A stretch of DNA of 64,000 nucleotides, taken from assembly GCA_002435325.1 (NCBI GenBank), contig DJMJ01000004.1:16665-80664 (forward strand), written 5' to 3'. Each line of letters begins with the position of its first letter. The stretch's first letter is position 1. Origin of the DNA: Nitrospira sp. UBA6493 (GTDB taxonomy: Bacteria > Nitrospirota > Nitrospiria > Nitrospirales > Nitrospiraceae). Shown here one piece after another: positions 8,531 through 17,754 of this stretch. The notes below the pieces were generated by a model. It was not told the DNA's origin and did not search any database. It saw nothing but the letters and a program-made list of their open reading frames with translations. The position numbers were made by a program, and so were the translations under genes.

Positions 8531-8764
8531 ATGCAGACGGAGCAGGGAATCGCCGAGCAACTTCGCCGGTCGAGCCATGAATTCCGGACGATCGAGGAAT
8601 CCCACCATCGGCTGGACGGAGAATTGACGGATTTACAGAAGCGCCATGTATTGACGCCGCAGGAAGAACTTGTGAAGAAGCAGTTGCAGAAAGAAAAGTT
8701 AGCGATGAAGGATAAGATGGCGGAATTGATTCGCCTCTACCAGGCTGGACGTCAGCCGGCCTAA
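8531..8764 (+). CDS. small coiled-coil protein, DUF465-like
   Basis: A 77-residue, highly charged helical protein starting MQTEQGIAEQLRRSS. The pattern (helix, LTPQEELVKKQLQKEKL, then KDKMAELIRLYQ) resembles the DUF465/YdcH family of short helical-hairpin proteins, whose function is unknown. The start has a perfect AGGAGG 7 bases upstream, so expression is likely. It lies between rimI and tatC. Heptad-like spacing of Leu and Ile suggests it forms a dimer or a helical hairpin. Confidence 0.75.
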   Translation: MQTEQGIAEQLRRSSHEFRTIEESHHRLDGELTDLQKRHVLTPQEELVKKQLQKEKLAMKDKMAELIRLYQAGRQPA

Positions 8765-8817
8765 GCTGAAGGAACCACCCGGGCCGCCGGTTCAGCTGCC
8801 GGTCCGGTCTACGCACT

Positions 8818-9594
8818 ATGGCCCAATTCATCAATCCGCTTGCCGCCCATATTCAGACCGTCAAGCGGCGATTGATTATCATCGGGGCCACGATCCTTAC
8901 GGCACTGGTGGTGACCTTCTCCTTCTCTGCCGATATGGTGGCCTGGCTCAACCGGCCGTTTCCGAATCAGCTGGTGTTCTACGGACCTACGGAGGCGCTG
9001 TTTGCATCCATCAAGGTGTCGTTTCTCTCGGCCATCATTCTGAGCCTGCCGGTCATTTTTTATCAGTGTTGGAAATTTATAGAGCCGGCGTTGCTCAAGA
9101 AGGAACAGCGCTGGGCTATCCCCTTGTTCTTGCTGGCCGGGGGATTGTTCGGTCTGGGGCTAGTCTTTTGTAATCTCGTGATTCTGCCGCTGGTCATCGA
9201 CTTTTTTGTCAGTTTCGGTATGGATCGGGACATTACGCCGCAACTGAGCGTCGGCACCTATATCGATTTCAATGTAAAGTTTCTCCTTATCTTCGGCTGT
9301 GCGTTCGAGCTGCCGCTGGCGATGACGCTGCTGGCGCGTGCCGGGGTGGTGACGGCCAAAGTGTTCGCGCAATATCGCAAGCACGCGATTCTAACCACGC
9401 TGATCATTTCCGCGATCGTCACCCCGGATGCCACGCTCTTCACCATGCTCTTGATGGCGGTCCCGATGATGGTGTTGTATGAGATCGGCATTCTAGGCGC
9501 CAGGATTTTTGGAAAAGAACAAGAAGGCGGCAGTATCGACTTGCCGATGGATCCGGATGTCCCTATGGGTACGGCGGGAACAAGGCTACGATAA
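8818..9594 (+). CDS. tatC: Sec-independent translocase TatC
   Basis: TatC is the twin-arginine signal-binding subunit of the Tat pathway, which moves folded proteins across the inner membrane. The 258 residues hold the expected six membrane spans. Family motifs include the N-terminal HIQTVKRRL, FYGPTEALFASIKVSF, FYQCWKFIEPALLKKEQRW and the later FELPLAMTLLARAG. No tatA/tatB gene is adjacent, so partners must be elsewhere. The C-terminal tail (KEQEGGSIDLPMDPDVP) is soluble and variable. It is followed after 7 bases by the beta-propeller gene. Confidence 0.95.
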   Translation: MAQFINPLAAHIQTVKRRLIIIGATILTALVVTFSFSADMVAWLNRPFPNQLVFYGPTEALFASIKVSFLSAIILSLPVIFYQCWKFIEPALLKKEQRWAIPLFLLAGGLFGLGLVFCNLVILPLVIDFFVSFGMDRDITPQLSVGTYIDFNVKFLLIFGCAFELPLAMTLLARAGVVTAKVFAQYRKHAILTTLIISAIVTPDATLFTMLLMAVPMMVLYEIGILGARIFGKEQEGGSIDLPMDPDVPMGTAGTRLR

Positions 9595-9601
9595 GGATCG
9601 C

Positions 9602-10690
9602 ATGGTTATGAACGGCCTCGTGAGACTCATCCTGGTAGGATTCGTGTTATGGGCGCAGTTAGACAGCCTGGCCTGGGCCGAAACGCCTGCCCCGCCGGCT
9701 GGCATACCCTCGCCCCATGGAGAGGTGCCGGCCTCCGATGCCTTCGCTCCCGACGGGCCGTTCGGCCAGACAATTGCGAGTGTGCAGGCGCTGACCCTCT
9801 CCGGCAAAGAGATCGTGTATGCCGGGTCGTTCGGGAGCGGGATTTTTCGCAGCGGCGATCGAGGCGGCACCTGGGCGCCGGTCGGAGCCGGGGTCACGGA
9901 TCCATTCATCTTGAGTCTGGCGACCGGACGGGACGGCGCTATCTACGCCGGTACGTTTCGAGGAGGAGTCTTCCGGTCCAAGGACGAAGGCAAAACGTGG
10001 CAGCCGATTAATGCCGGTTTCAAGCGCCTGGAGATCAAGGCCATTCTTGTCACGGGTGACGGGGTGTATGCGGGCACCAGCGACGGAGTCTACCGGCTGA
10101 ATCAGGCCGGTAATCGCTGGGCCATTGTGACCACGGGACTGACGGATATTCTTGTCCATGCGCTGGTACGATCGGCCGACGGCACGCTCTACGCAGGCAC
10201 GTCCGGCAAGGGAGTGCTCCGGTTTAAGCAAAACGCCACCGGCTGGGACCGCGTGCAGCACGGACTCAAAGATCATGAAGGCATGATCGAAAACTATATC
10301 CGGGTGCTGGCTCTCGATCAGGAACAGGGCCTTCTAGCCGGCACATTTGATGGCGGCGTGTTTCGCAGCGCCGACGGTGGAACGACGTGGCGGTCGATCA
10401 GCCGCGCGTTGCCGAACGATTCTATCCGCGGCATCGTGATTCTTGAGGAGAGCTGGGTGGTGGCGACGGGGAACGGCATCTTTAAGACGCTCGACAAAGG
10501 CCGCCAGTGGATACCGATTAACAAGGGACTCACGACTCTGTCCATCCAGGCGATGGTCGGCGGGAACGACGGGGCCTTGTACGTGGGGACGAGCACGGGT
10601 GTGTTTCGCAGCGATGATCGGGCGACCTGGGTGGCAGTCAATCAAGGCATGGAGGCAGGGCTAGCGCCGCCTCCTTTCCGTTTCCGATAA
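9602..10690 (+). CDS. secreted beta-propeller protein (BNR/YCF48-like repeats)
   Basis: A 362-residue exported protein. The signal peptide runs MVMNGLVRLILVGFVLWAQLDSLAWA. The mature part holds about seven repeats of the pattern IYAGTxxxGVFRSxDxGxTWxxxxxGL, for example YAGSFGSGIFRSGDRGGTWAPV and YAGTFRGGVFRSKDEGKTW. This is the BNR/Asp-box pattern that folds as a beta-propeller. Catalytic sialidase residues are not evident, so a binding or assembly role is more likely; YCF48-like propellers act in assembling large complexes. The start at 9602 has AAGGA just upstream. Ligand unknown. Confidence 0.8.
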   Translation: MVMNGLVRLILVGFVLWAQLDSLAWAETPAPPAGIPSPHGEVPASDAFAPDGPFGQTIASVQALTLSGKEIVYAGSFGSGIFRSGDRGGTWAPVGAGVTDPFILSLATGRDGAIYAGTFRGGVFRSKDEGKTWQPINAGFKRLEIKAILVTGDGVYAGTSDGVYRLNQAGNRWAIVTTGLTDILVHALVRSADGTLYAGTSGKGVLRFKQNATGWDRVQHGLKDHEGMIENYIRVLALDQEQGLLAGTFDGGVFRSADGGTTWRSISRALPNDSIRGIVILEESWVVATGNGIFKTLDKGRQWIPINKGLTTLSIQAMVGGNDGALYVGTSTGVFRSDDRATWVAVNQGMEAGLAPPPFRFR

Positions 10691-10712
10691 TTAATAGAAA
10701 GGATCTAGAACA

Positions 10713-11222
10713 ATGGCTGATGCAAGCGCGAAGACCAAGGCAACGATTGCGGTGGTGAGCAAAGGACAACCGTTGGGGGAGATCGTGTTGCAATTTTTCC
10801 CCGATGTCGCCCCCGGGCATGTCGAGAACTTCACGAAGCTGGCGAAAGAGGGCTTTTACAACGGCACCACGTTTCATCGTGTGATTCCCGGATTCATGAT
10901 TCAGGGCGGCGATCCCAACAGCAAGAACCCAGATCGCTCCATGCACGGCATGGGCGGACCAGGCTACAAGATTAAGGCCGAGTTTAACAGCAAGCCGCAC
11001 AAGCGTGGCATTGTCTCCATGGCGCGCTCCAACGATCCGAACAGCGCGGGCTCGCAGTTTTTCATCTGCGTGGCGGATGCGAACTTTCTCGACTGGCAGT
11101 ACACCGTGTTCGCCGAAGTCGTGAGCGGGATGGACGTGGCCGACAAAGTCGTGGCGATGAAGCGTGACGGCAACGACAATCCTTTCGAACGCGTGGAGAT
11201 GACGGTCACGATCAGCGAGTAA
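10713..11222 (+). CDS. peptidyl-prolyl cis-trans isomerase, cyclophilin type
   Basis: Cyclophilin that speeds proline isomerisation during protein folding. The 169 residues include the core FHRVIPGFMIQGGDP (catalytic Arg, Phe and Gln), the AGSQFFI strand and the LDWQYTVFAEVVSGMDVADK end. No signal peptide, so cytoplasmic. Upstream AAAGGA supports the start. It precedes a lipoprotein gene whose start lies in an inverted repeat. It is a true cyclophilin, unlike the cyclophilin-like protein at 1921-2304. Confidence 0.95.
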   Translation: MADASAKTKATIAVVSKGQPLGEIVLQFFPDVAPGHVENFTKLAKEGFYNGTTFHRVIPGFMIQGGDPNSKNPDRSMHGMGGPGYKIKAEFNSKPHKRGIVSMARSNDPNSAGSQFFICVADANFLDWQYTVFAEVVSGMDVADKVVAMKRDGNDNPFERVEMTVTISE

Positions 11223-11224
11223 CG

Positions 11225-11304
11225 CGAAAGGTGAAACGGAAAAGGTGAGAGCGTCAATTGCCACAATCCGGGTCTTCTCACCTTTCACCTTTCCCGTTTT
11301 ACGA
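11225..11304. repeat. inverted repeat covering a lipoprotein start codon
   Basis: The left arm CGAAAGGTGAAACGGAAAAG plus GTGAGAG faces the right arm TTCTCACCTTTCACCTTTCC across a loop of about 25 bases. The reverse complement of the right arm (GGAAAGGTGAAAGGTGAGAA) closely matches the left. The GTG start of the lipoprotein gene at 11245 lies within the left arm, so a transcript hairpin could hide the start. It is related in word content to the repeats at 2594 and 6360. Confidence 0.55.
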
Positions 11305-11973
11305 GGCGCGCTCTTGTGTGCCATCCTGGTCGGCTGTGCTATCCCTCAGGTGCCGTCTCGGACGATCTACGAAGATCCCGTGAACTATGTGCGTCTGGAG
11401 CAGGAGGAGCATTTCCTGCCGGAATGGCCGCCGAGCCATCACAGCCATCCGGCGATCATCGGACCGGAGATGCTGCGCAGGATTTTTGAAGGGCTGATGA
11501 TTCAGGAACGGCGGATCTGGTTGCAGAATTGGCTGCAAGGGGAGGCCCCCTTTAGGCCGGCGTTTCAGGAAGAGGAGCTTGCCCTGTTGTCGGTCCATGT
11601 GTCCGAGGCGCTGGCCAAAGCCCAGCCCAATGAGCGGGTGACGTTCTATCTGAGCTTGCCGCAGACATCGACCAAACGGGTGATCACCTCAGGTGGGCTC
11701 TATGTGAAGGAGGATGAGCTGCATCTGATTCTTGGAAATTGGCAGATCGTGTATGGAATTCCGACATACGGCATGATCTATGACCGCCGATATCCCATGC
11801 GGCCCACCGCCGCGAAAGGGTTCGATCTCTTTTTTCAGCCGCATGAAGCGATGCGGCGCGAGGAGGGAAGCTGGATCGACGGCGTGTTGGCCAACGGAGC
11901 GGATGAGGTGGTCATCAACCTCAGAACACTGGCGGCGGTGTCCGCCGAGTCTGCACCGAAACCTACCGAATAG
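11245..11973 (+). CDS. hypothetical lipoprotein
   Basis: An exported lipoprotein of 242 residues with lipobox AILVGC at C31. I do not recognise the family. The mature part has a helical region (MLRRIFEGLMIQERRIWLQNWL), then strands such as RVTFYLSLPQTSTKRVITSGGLYVKEDELHLILG. The central GNWQIVYGIPTYGMIYDRRYPMRP is Tyr-rich. The only plausible start is the GTG at 11245, inside an inverted repeat; part of the signal peptide (VFSPFTFPVLR) is encoded by the repeat. The 3' end overlaps the convergent tolC gene by 11 bases. Confidence 0.72.
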   Translation: MRASIATIRVFSPFTFPVLRGALLCAILVGCAIPQVPSRTIYEDPVNYVRLEQEEHFLPEWPPSHHSHPAIIGPEMLRRIFEGLMIQERRIWLQNWLQGEAPFRPAFQEEELALLSVHVSEALAKAQPNERVTFYLSLPQTSTKRVITSGGLYVKEDELHLILGNWQIVYGIPTYGMIYDRRYPMRPTAAKGFDLFFQPHEAMRREEGSWIDGVLANGADEVVINLRTLAAVSAESAPKPTE

Positions 11974-13327
11974 CCTGATCGATTTCCAACTGGGCTTGCC
12001 CTCCCGAGGCGTAGGCCAGCGTCACTTCTGCAATCTTGTAATCGTATTGGGCTTCGGCCAATTTCGTCTGGGCCGCCGTAAGGCCGACCTCGGATTGCGT
12101 GACCTCCACGATTGAGCCGAGACCGAGCTTGTAGCGCTGTTTCGCCAGGCTTAAGGCCTCCTGCGCCGTCTTGACGAGTTCTTCCGACAGCTTGATCTGT
12201 TGAGTGAATGTCACGGTATCGAGATAGGCATTCGTGACCTGCTGCGTGAGCGCCTGTTCGATATTATTGCTTTGGGCCAGCGCGGCGGCCTCCTGGGCGC
12301 GCGCTTCCTTCACCTGATTTTCGATCAGCCCGCCCGTAAACAGTGGCATGGAGACCATTCCGCCCGCCGCCCACCAGCCGCCGGTCGCCACGTTGCGGCT
12401 GGGGTCGAAGGTATCATAGTAGCCGCCGCTAGCCACGGCGGAGACCGTCGGCAGGTACTGGCTTTTCATGGCCCGTTTTTTTGCCTCGGCCGAAGCCGTT
12501 TGTTCCTTGGCCCGTTTGAGTTCCGGATGGGTCAGGCTATCGGCGATTAGGTCGCTCAGGGCACGCGGGATTTTTACATCAGTGGTGACGTCTTCGAGCA
12601 TGTATTCGTCTAATCCGGCGATACCCATCGCGCGGTTGAGGTCGGCGAAACTGGCCTTGAGGTCGTTGTGGCTGCGGACGAGCAACGACTCGGCATTGAC
12701 CAACTCAACCTTTACCAGATTCAAGTCGAGTTTTGACTTCAGTTGTTGCCGGTATAAGGTCTCGATCTGGCTGACGATGGTGCCGCGCTCTCGCACGGTT
12801 TCTTCGGCGATATGAACCAGGCGTTGTCGCTTGAGGCAGTTCAGGTAACTGCGCTGAATGTTGACGATGACGAGAGAGCGGCGGGCGTTCACGTCCTGCT
12901 CCTGTGCCCGCTCACCGTAGAGGGACGACTCGACCAGGTTCTTTGTAAAGCCGAAATCGTAGACGCGCTGATTGGCCAACACGCCGGCGGTATAGGAGCT
13001 GAGATTCGGTTGCAGCAATCCGCCGGCGGGCGTGACGAATCGGGGGTTGATCCGTGCCGATCCGGCGGCGCCGTCAGCGTTCGCATAGACTTGCGGGTAG
13101 TAGAGCGATTTGGTCTGATCCGTTCTGGCGGTGGAGGCGGCGAGGCTGGCGTTGGCCTCCTGCACGATCGGATGATTCCGCAGACCGGTTTCAATGGCCT
13201 CGCGTATGCCGAGGTGGCGGTTGATGGGCGTGGGCTCGCCCGATCCAGCCGGTTGCGCTCCGGCGAGCGCGGGAAGCAGCAGCCCTATGATGAGCGGCAG
13301 GAAAAGGGATCTGTAGGGATGACTCAT
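11963..13327 (-). CDS. TolC-family outer membrane efflux protein
   Basis: Outer-membrane channel of a tripartite efflux system. It has a signal peptide (LFLPLIIGLLLPALAGAQ) and 454 residues with the two-fold TolC pattern: long helices such as AKKRAMKSQYLPTVSAVASGG and LSLAKQRYKLGLGSIVEVTQSE, the latter the usual C-terminal signature. AGAAGGAG lies just before the ATG. It is the last gene of the RND operon, 67 bases after the adaptor gene, and should dock onto that adaptor. Substrate is not evident. Confidence 0.92.
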   Translation of the reverse strand: MSHPYRSLFLPLIIGLLLPALAGAQPAGSGEPTPINRHLGIREAIETGLRNHPIVQEANASLAASTARTDQTKSLYYPQVYANADGAAGSARINPRFVTPAGGLLQPNLSSYTAGVLANQRVYDFGFTKNLVESSLYGERAQEQDVNARRSLVIVNIQRSYLNCLKRQRLVHIAEETVRERGTIVSQIETLYRQQLKSKLDLNLVKVELVNAESLLVRSHNDLKASFADLNRAMGIAGLDEYMLEDVTTDVKIPRALSDLIADSLTHPELKRAKEQTASAEAKKRAMKSQYLPTVSAVASGGYYDTFDPSRNVATGGWWAAGGMVSMPLFTGGLIENQVKEARAQEAAALAQSNNIEQALTQQVTNAYLDTVTFTQQIKLSEELVKTAQEALSLAKQRYKLGLGSIVEVTQSEVGLTAAQTKLAEAQYDYKIAEVTLAYASGGQAQLEIDQAIR

Positions 13328-13394
13328 GGAACTCCTTCTCTTTGCGGACGCGAAAAGCTACAGCCATTCACTGGCTCGGGATAAAGCCGCTCAC

Positions 13395-14543
13395 TCAGAG
13401 CTTCTGACGGGCTGATTTTCCGGCCGGCAGATTGTAGGGGCTCGGTTGAACGGGCTGGCCGTCTTTGAGCCCGGGTTTTCCCACCACAATCACCTCCATG
13501 TGGTCCTCAAGCCCTTGGGTGATTTCCACCCAGAGGCCGTCATCAAGTCCTGCTATGACCGGAATCTCCTTGGCCCGTCCATCCTGGACAATGAACACCG
13601 ATTGCACCGGTCCGCTGGAGACCAGTGCGGCAGGGGGGACCGCGAGAACCTGCGTGTGTTCTTCAAAAATCAGCGTGGCCGTCACAAACATGCCGGGCCG
13701 AAGATTCTGCTGCTCGTTCGGAAGGCTCAGCTCAACCAGCAGCGTACGTGTTGCTGGGTCAAGCGCCTGAGTCGTCCGCGTGACAGTGGTGTGAAAGTCC
13801 TGGTCCGGCAGCTCGCGAACCGTCACGATCGCTTTCGTTCCTGGTTTGGCAAGCAAGGCCACTTCCTGCGGGACGCTGACATAGACCCGCACACGGCTTA
13901 AATCCATCAGGGTGAACAGAGGAACGGCCTGAGTCGATGAGCCGGTCGTGCCTTGAATCAGCGCGCCGGGATCGGCGAATCGTGCGGTGATCGTGCCGGA
14001 AAACGGCGCGGTGACGTGGGTATAGTTCAGCAGCGTTTTCTTGCTGTCCCTGAGATAACGAGCAGCGTTCGCTGCCGCTTCTGCCACATCCACATCTTGT
14101 TTGGCCACGACATCCGGGTTGCTCTTCCACACATTGTGCAACCGTTCATAGGTGACGTGCTTGATATGATGATCGGCTTCAGCCTGGTGATACTGCTGGG
14201 CAATCTCCGGGGCATCGATCACGGCCAAGAGCTGGCCCTGTGTGACGGCGTCGCCCTTGTCTGCCCCCATCGATTTCAGATATCCGGGCACTTTGGCATA
14301 GAGCGTGGCTTGTGACTGCGGCGACACGTTGGCCGGAAGGGAGAGGCTCTTGGCCAGGTCGCGCCGTTGAGGGGTGAGCGTCTGTACTGCCACTCCCGCA
14401 GTCTTCTGAGCGGCGGCTTGGTCGGATTCCTGAGATCCCGCGGTCGCATTCGGGGCGCGTTGCGGAGTGGAGTCGCTGCAGGAGAGGCCCGACACCGTGA
14501 GCAGCACGCCGGTAAATCCCGTTAGAAGAATGCGTTTAAACAT
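13395..14543 (-). CDS. RND efflux periplasmic adaptor (membrane fusion protein)
   Basis: Periplasmic adaptor joining the RND pump to TolC. The N-terminus (MFKRILLTGFTGVLLTVSGLSC) ends in a possible lipid-anchor Cys, though the lipobox is imperfect. Then come the barrel-sandwich half-motifs (ATLYAKVPGYLKSMGADKGD and HVTAPFSGTITARFADPGAL), a helical hairpin, and a beta-barrel (LPNEQQNLRPGMFVTATLIF). The ATG at 14543 overlaps the RND stop by 8 bases; the ATG at 14558 is an alternative. Length, about 382 residues, is normal for the HlyD/MFP family. Confidence 0.92.
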   Translation of the reverse strand: MFKRILLTGFTGVLLTVSGLSCSDSTPQRAPNATAGSQESDQAAAQKTAGVAVQTLTPQRRDLAKSLSLPANVSPQSQATLYAKVPGYLKSMGADKGDAVTQGQLLAVIDAPEIAQQYHQAEADHHIKHVTYERLHNVWKSNPDVVAKQDVDVAEAAANAARYLRDSKKTLLNYTHVTAPFSGTITARFADPGALIQGTTGSSTQAVPLFTLMDLSRVRVYVSVPQEVALLAKPGTKAIVTVRELPDQDFHTTVTRTTQALDPATRTLLVELSLPNEQQNLRPGMFVTATLIFEEHTQVLAVPPAALVSSGPVQSVFIVQDGRAKEIPVIAGLDDGLWVEITQGLEDHMEVIVVGKPGLKDGQPVQPSPYNLPAGKSARQKL

Positions 14544-17500
14544 CAGCCATTTCTCCATCCTCGCGCGGCTGGTGCCGGCGTCGAGCCAGGGCGTGAAGAA
14601 CCGGAATGACGAGCAGAGTCATGGGCGTGCCCACCAAGAGTCCGCCGATCACCGATCGGGCCAGCGGCGCATTCATCTCGCTGCCTTCGCCGAAGCCCAT
14701 GGCCATGGGGGCGAGCCCGAGCACGGTGGCCAGCGCGGTCATCATGATGGGGCGAATGCGGAGCCGTCCGGCCTGGAGCAAGGCCTCATGCAAGCCGAGG
14801 CCGTCGCGCAGTTGTCGATTGGCGAAATCGACCAGGAGCACGCTGTTGGACACGACGATGCCGATCATCATCAACGATCCGATCAAGGATTCGACGTTGA
14901 CCGACGTGTGGGTGAGGAGGAGCATCCAAATGACGCCGATAAATCCAAACGGAACGGCGCCGAGGATCACGAGTGGATCGACAAAGGAACGGAAGAGCCC
15001 GACGATGACGAGGTAGACCAAGAGAATGGCGAGCGGCAGCGCTCCCGCGAATCCGGAGAGGGCAGCATTCATGCTGTCCGCTTCCCCTTTTACGACGAGG
15101 CGGACATCGGCGGGTAACGTGACAGATGCGGCGGCCTGTTGGACCTGGCGGGCGACCCGCCCCAAGTCGTTCCCTTTCACGCCGACCAAGACGTCGATGC
15201 TCCGCTGCAAGTTGTAGTGATCGACCGTTTCCGGACCGGATTGACGGCTGACGCTGGCAATGTCACGCAGCATCACCGGAGGCGAGATGCCGGTCCGGCT
15301 GGATTGAGGCAGGGGCATGCGGTCGGAAAAGGGCGTCTGTTGAAGCGCCAGTGCACTCCCCCGATCGAGAGAGCCGACGGCGCTGGTGATGCCGGCAAGA
15401 TCGTGCTGGGCTCCCACCAGCGGCATATTGAGGAAGTCGTCGAATTGTACCAGCGTCTGTTCGGGGTATTGCGTGACCACGAAGTACGCATTGTTCGATT
15501 TCGGGTCAACCCAGTAGCCGGGGTTTAACTGCATATTGGACGAGAGGCTGGTGACGAGATCCCGCACCACACGCTGCTCGGTGAGCCCGAAGTATTGCGC
15601 CCGTTGACGGTCGATCGTAAGGAACAGTTCCGGATACTCGCTGCCCTGCCGAACCTGCACATCTTGTGTGCCGGGCACGGCGGCCACAGCCTCGCGCAAC
15701 GAGGCAGCGGCATGTGTCAGGTCGTCGAGGTTCGACCCCATCAGCTTCAAATCGATGGAGGCCGGCAGCCCGGCATTCAAGACATCGCTGATAATCCCGC
15801 CTGATTGAAACGATAATTTCAGGCCCGGCAGTTCGGTCGCGAGACGTGTGCGTATCTTTTCGATCAGGGGGCCCGTTGCGATCGTATGGTCTTTGGTCAA
15901 GCTGACCAGAATGAAGGCTTGATGCGGGCCGCTGACCGGGGTGAACAAAACCATCCACCCGTGGGGCAGCCCGATGTTCGACACGATCTGCTCCAATTCG
16001 CCGGCCGGCGTTTCATCGCGTATTACCGTTTCGATTTGCCCGATGATGGCCTCGGTCTTCTCCACGCGGGTGCCTTCCGGCGCCGCCACATTCAAGATGA
16101 ATTGGCCGGCATCGACTTTGGGGAAGAATTCGGCGGCCAGCTGAGAGGCGCTCATCAGGCTGAGTGCCAGCCCTGCGACGGAGATCCCGAGCACGATCGC
16201 GGTATGCCGCAGGCACCAGGACAAGAGGCCTGTGTATCGATCCACGAACCAGTTGAAGAGCAGGTTGAACCAGCGCATCCCGTGGCTCTCCCCCTTGATG
16301 AGCGCATGGATGGTGACGGGCGCTACCGTGATAGAGGCGAGGTAGGACGCCAGCATGGTAAAGGCCACCGCCAGCGCCAGGGGGACGAAGAGGAACCGGA
16401 TGATGCCGGAGAAGAACATGATGGGCAGATACACGATCAGAATGCTGAGCGTGATGACAAGCATCGGCAGCGCCACTTCGGTCGTTCCGTCGCCGGCGGC
16501 CTGCTTGACGGATTTGCCCATGCTCAGATGGCGAAAGACATTTTCCAGCACGACAATGTTGTTGTCGAGCAGCGTGCCGATGACCAATGCCAATCCTCCG
16601 AGCGTCATCACGTTGACCGACTGTCCCGCTTGATAGAGGAGGAGGAAGGCTCCAAGTATCGACAAGGGCACGGCCAGGGCGATCAAGAGCGTTGCACGGA
16701 CACTGCCGAGGAAGAGAAGGACCATCAGGCAGGCGAGTCCGCCGCCGATCAACCCTTCGTCTTCGAGGGTGTGGATCGCCTGCCGGATATAGAGGGATTG
16801 ATCGAAGAGGAGCTTGACCACATAATCCGCCGAGAGGCCCTTGAGCGACGGCAGGGTTTCTTTGACTCCGTCCATCACGGCGATCGTGTTGGCTCCGGCC
16901 TGTTTCAAGATCGGTAGGTACACGGCTCGTTTGCCGTTGACGCGGACGACATTCCCTTGAATCATCGTCGAATCGACCGCTTTCCCGACATCGCCCAGAC
17001 GGAGCGGCACCCCGTTGACGATCTTGACCGGGATCTCGTTCATCTGGTCGACGACGTCGATCAAGCTGTTGGTGTAGACATTGTAATCGAGGTCGCCGAT
17101 CTTCACGTTCCCGGCTGGGAGCAGCAGGCTTTGGGCGTTCACGGCCGAGACGATCTCCTGCGCGGAGAGGCCGCGGGCCAGCATCCGCTCCCGATCGAGG
17201 AACACCGTCACCTGGCGGACGGTCCCGCCGAAGCTCGGCGCGACGAAAATGCCGGGGATGTTGGCCATCTGGGGGCGGACTTTGTAGTAGGCGGTGTCCC
17301 GCACTTCTTTTTCACTGGCGGATTCGCTGCTTCCGGTGAGGACGCCGATGGGCAGGCTGGCGGCGCCGAATTTGATGATGACGGGAGGATTCACACCAGG
17401 CGGAAGGTAGCGCAACGTCGAATAGGCAAGACTGGTAATTTCCGCGACCGCGGCGTTCACATCATAGGAAGAGTGAAAATAGACCTTGATCAGACTGACC

Positions 17501-17754
17501 CCTGGCAGAGACCGCGACTCGATGTGTTCAACATACGAGGCCTGGAGAAAGAGCTGCTCCAGGCGCAAGGTGATCGCGCCTTCCATCTGGCTGGGGCCCA
17601 TCCCTTTATAAAAGGTGGCCACAGCGACGACCGGCAGATTGATCTCGGGAAAGACGTCTACTTCCATCTTTCGGAACGAGACGATGCCGAGAATCACGAC
17701 GATCAAGCTGATGGCAACGACGGCGTAAGGATTGCGAATCGCGGCGCGAATCAT
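14536..17754 (-). CDS. RND-family efflux permease (HAE-type)
   Basis: Inner-membrane pump of 1072 residues that uses the proton gradient to expel substrates. The AcrB architecture is visible: an N-terminal span (AVVAISLIVVILGIVSF), a first periplasmic domain, a bundle around residues 340-540, a second periplasmic domain and a C-terminal bundle. In the fourth span the motif reads GTLLDNNIVVLENV; in AcrB the equivalent is VDD, so the first proton-relay Asp is kept and the second is Asn. The ATG overlaps the stop of a 21-codon upstream ORF (TTATGATT), and the stop overlaps the adaptor start. Substrate unknown. Confidence 0.93.
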   Translation of the reverse strand: MIRAAIRNPYAVVAISLIVVILGIVSFRKMEVDVFPEINLPVVAVATFYKGMGPSQMEGAITLRLEQLFLQASYVEHIESRSLPGVSLIKVYFHSSYDVNAAVAEITSLAYSTLRYLPPGVNPPVIIKFGAASLPIGVLTGSSESASEKEVRDTAYYKVRPQMANIPGIFVAPSFGGTVRQVTVFLDRERMLARGLSAQEIVSAVNAQSLLLPAGNVKIGDLDYNVYTNSLIDVVDQMNEIPVKIVNGVPLRLGDVGKAVDSTMIQGNVVRVNGKRAVYLPILKQAGANTIAVMDGVKETLPSLKGLSADYVVKLLFDQSLYIRQAIHTLEDEGLIGGGLACLMVLLFLGSVRATLLIALAVPLSILGAFLLLYQAGQSVNVMTLGGLALVIGTLLDNNIVVLENVFRHLSMGKSVKQAAGDGTTEVALPMLVITLSILIVYLPIMFFSGIIRFLFVPLALAVAFTMLASYLASITVAPVTIHALIKGESHGMRWFNLLFNWFVDRYTGLLSWCLRHTAIVLGISVAGLALSLMSASQLAAEFFPKVDAGQFILNVAAPEGTRVEKTEAIIGQIETVIRDETPAGELEQIVSNIGLPHGWMVLFTPVSGPHQAFILVSLTKDHTIATGPLIEKIRTRLATELPGLKLSFQSGGIISDVLNAGLPASIDLKLMGSNLDDLTHAAASLREAVAAVPGTQDVQVRQGSEYPELFLTIDRQRAQYFGLTEQRVVRDLVTSLSSNMQLNPGYWVDPKSNNAYFVVTQYPEQTLVQFDDFLNMPLVGAQHDLAGITSAVGSLDRGSALALQQTPFSDRMPLPQSSRTGISPPVMLRDIASVSRQSGPETVDHYNLQRSIDVLVGVKGNDLGRVARQVQQAAASVTLPADVRLVVKGEADSMNAALSGFAGALPLAILLVYLVIVGLFRSFVDPLVILGAVPFGFIGVIWMLLLTHTSVNVESLIGSLMMIGIVVSNSVLLVDFANRQLRDGLGLHEALLQAGRLRIRPIMMTALATVLGLAPMAMGFGEGSEMNAPLARSVIGGLLVGTPMTLLVIPVLHALARRRHQPREDGEMADV

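Noticed and set aside
15886..16917. Long plus-strand open frame (343 codons) inside the RND gene
   Set aside because: It is antisense to a clear RND permease; it is rich in Arg, Gly, Asp and His, as expected from GC-rich antisense reading, and has no domain.
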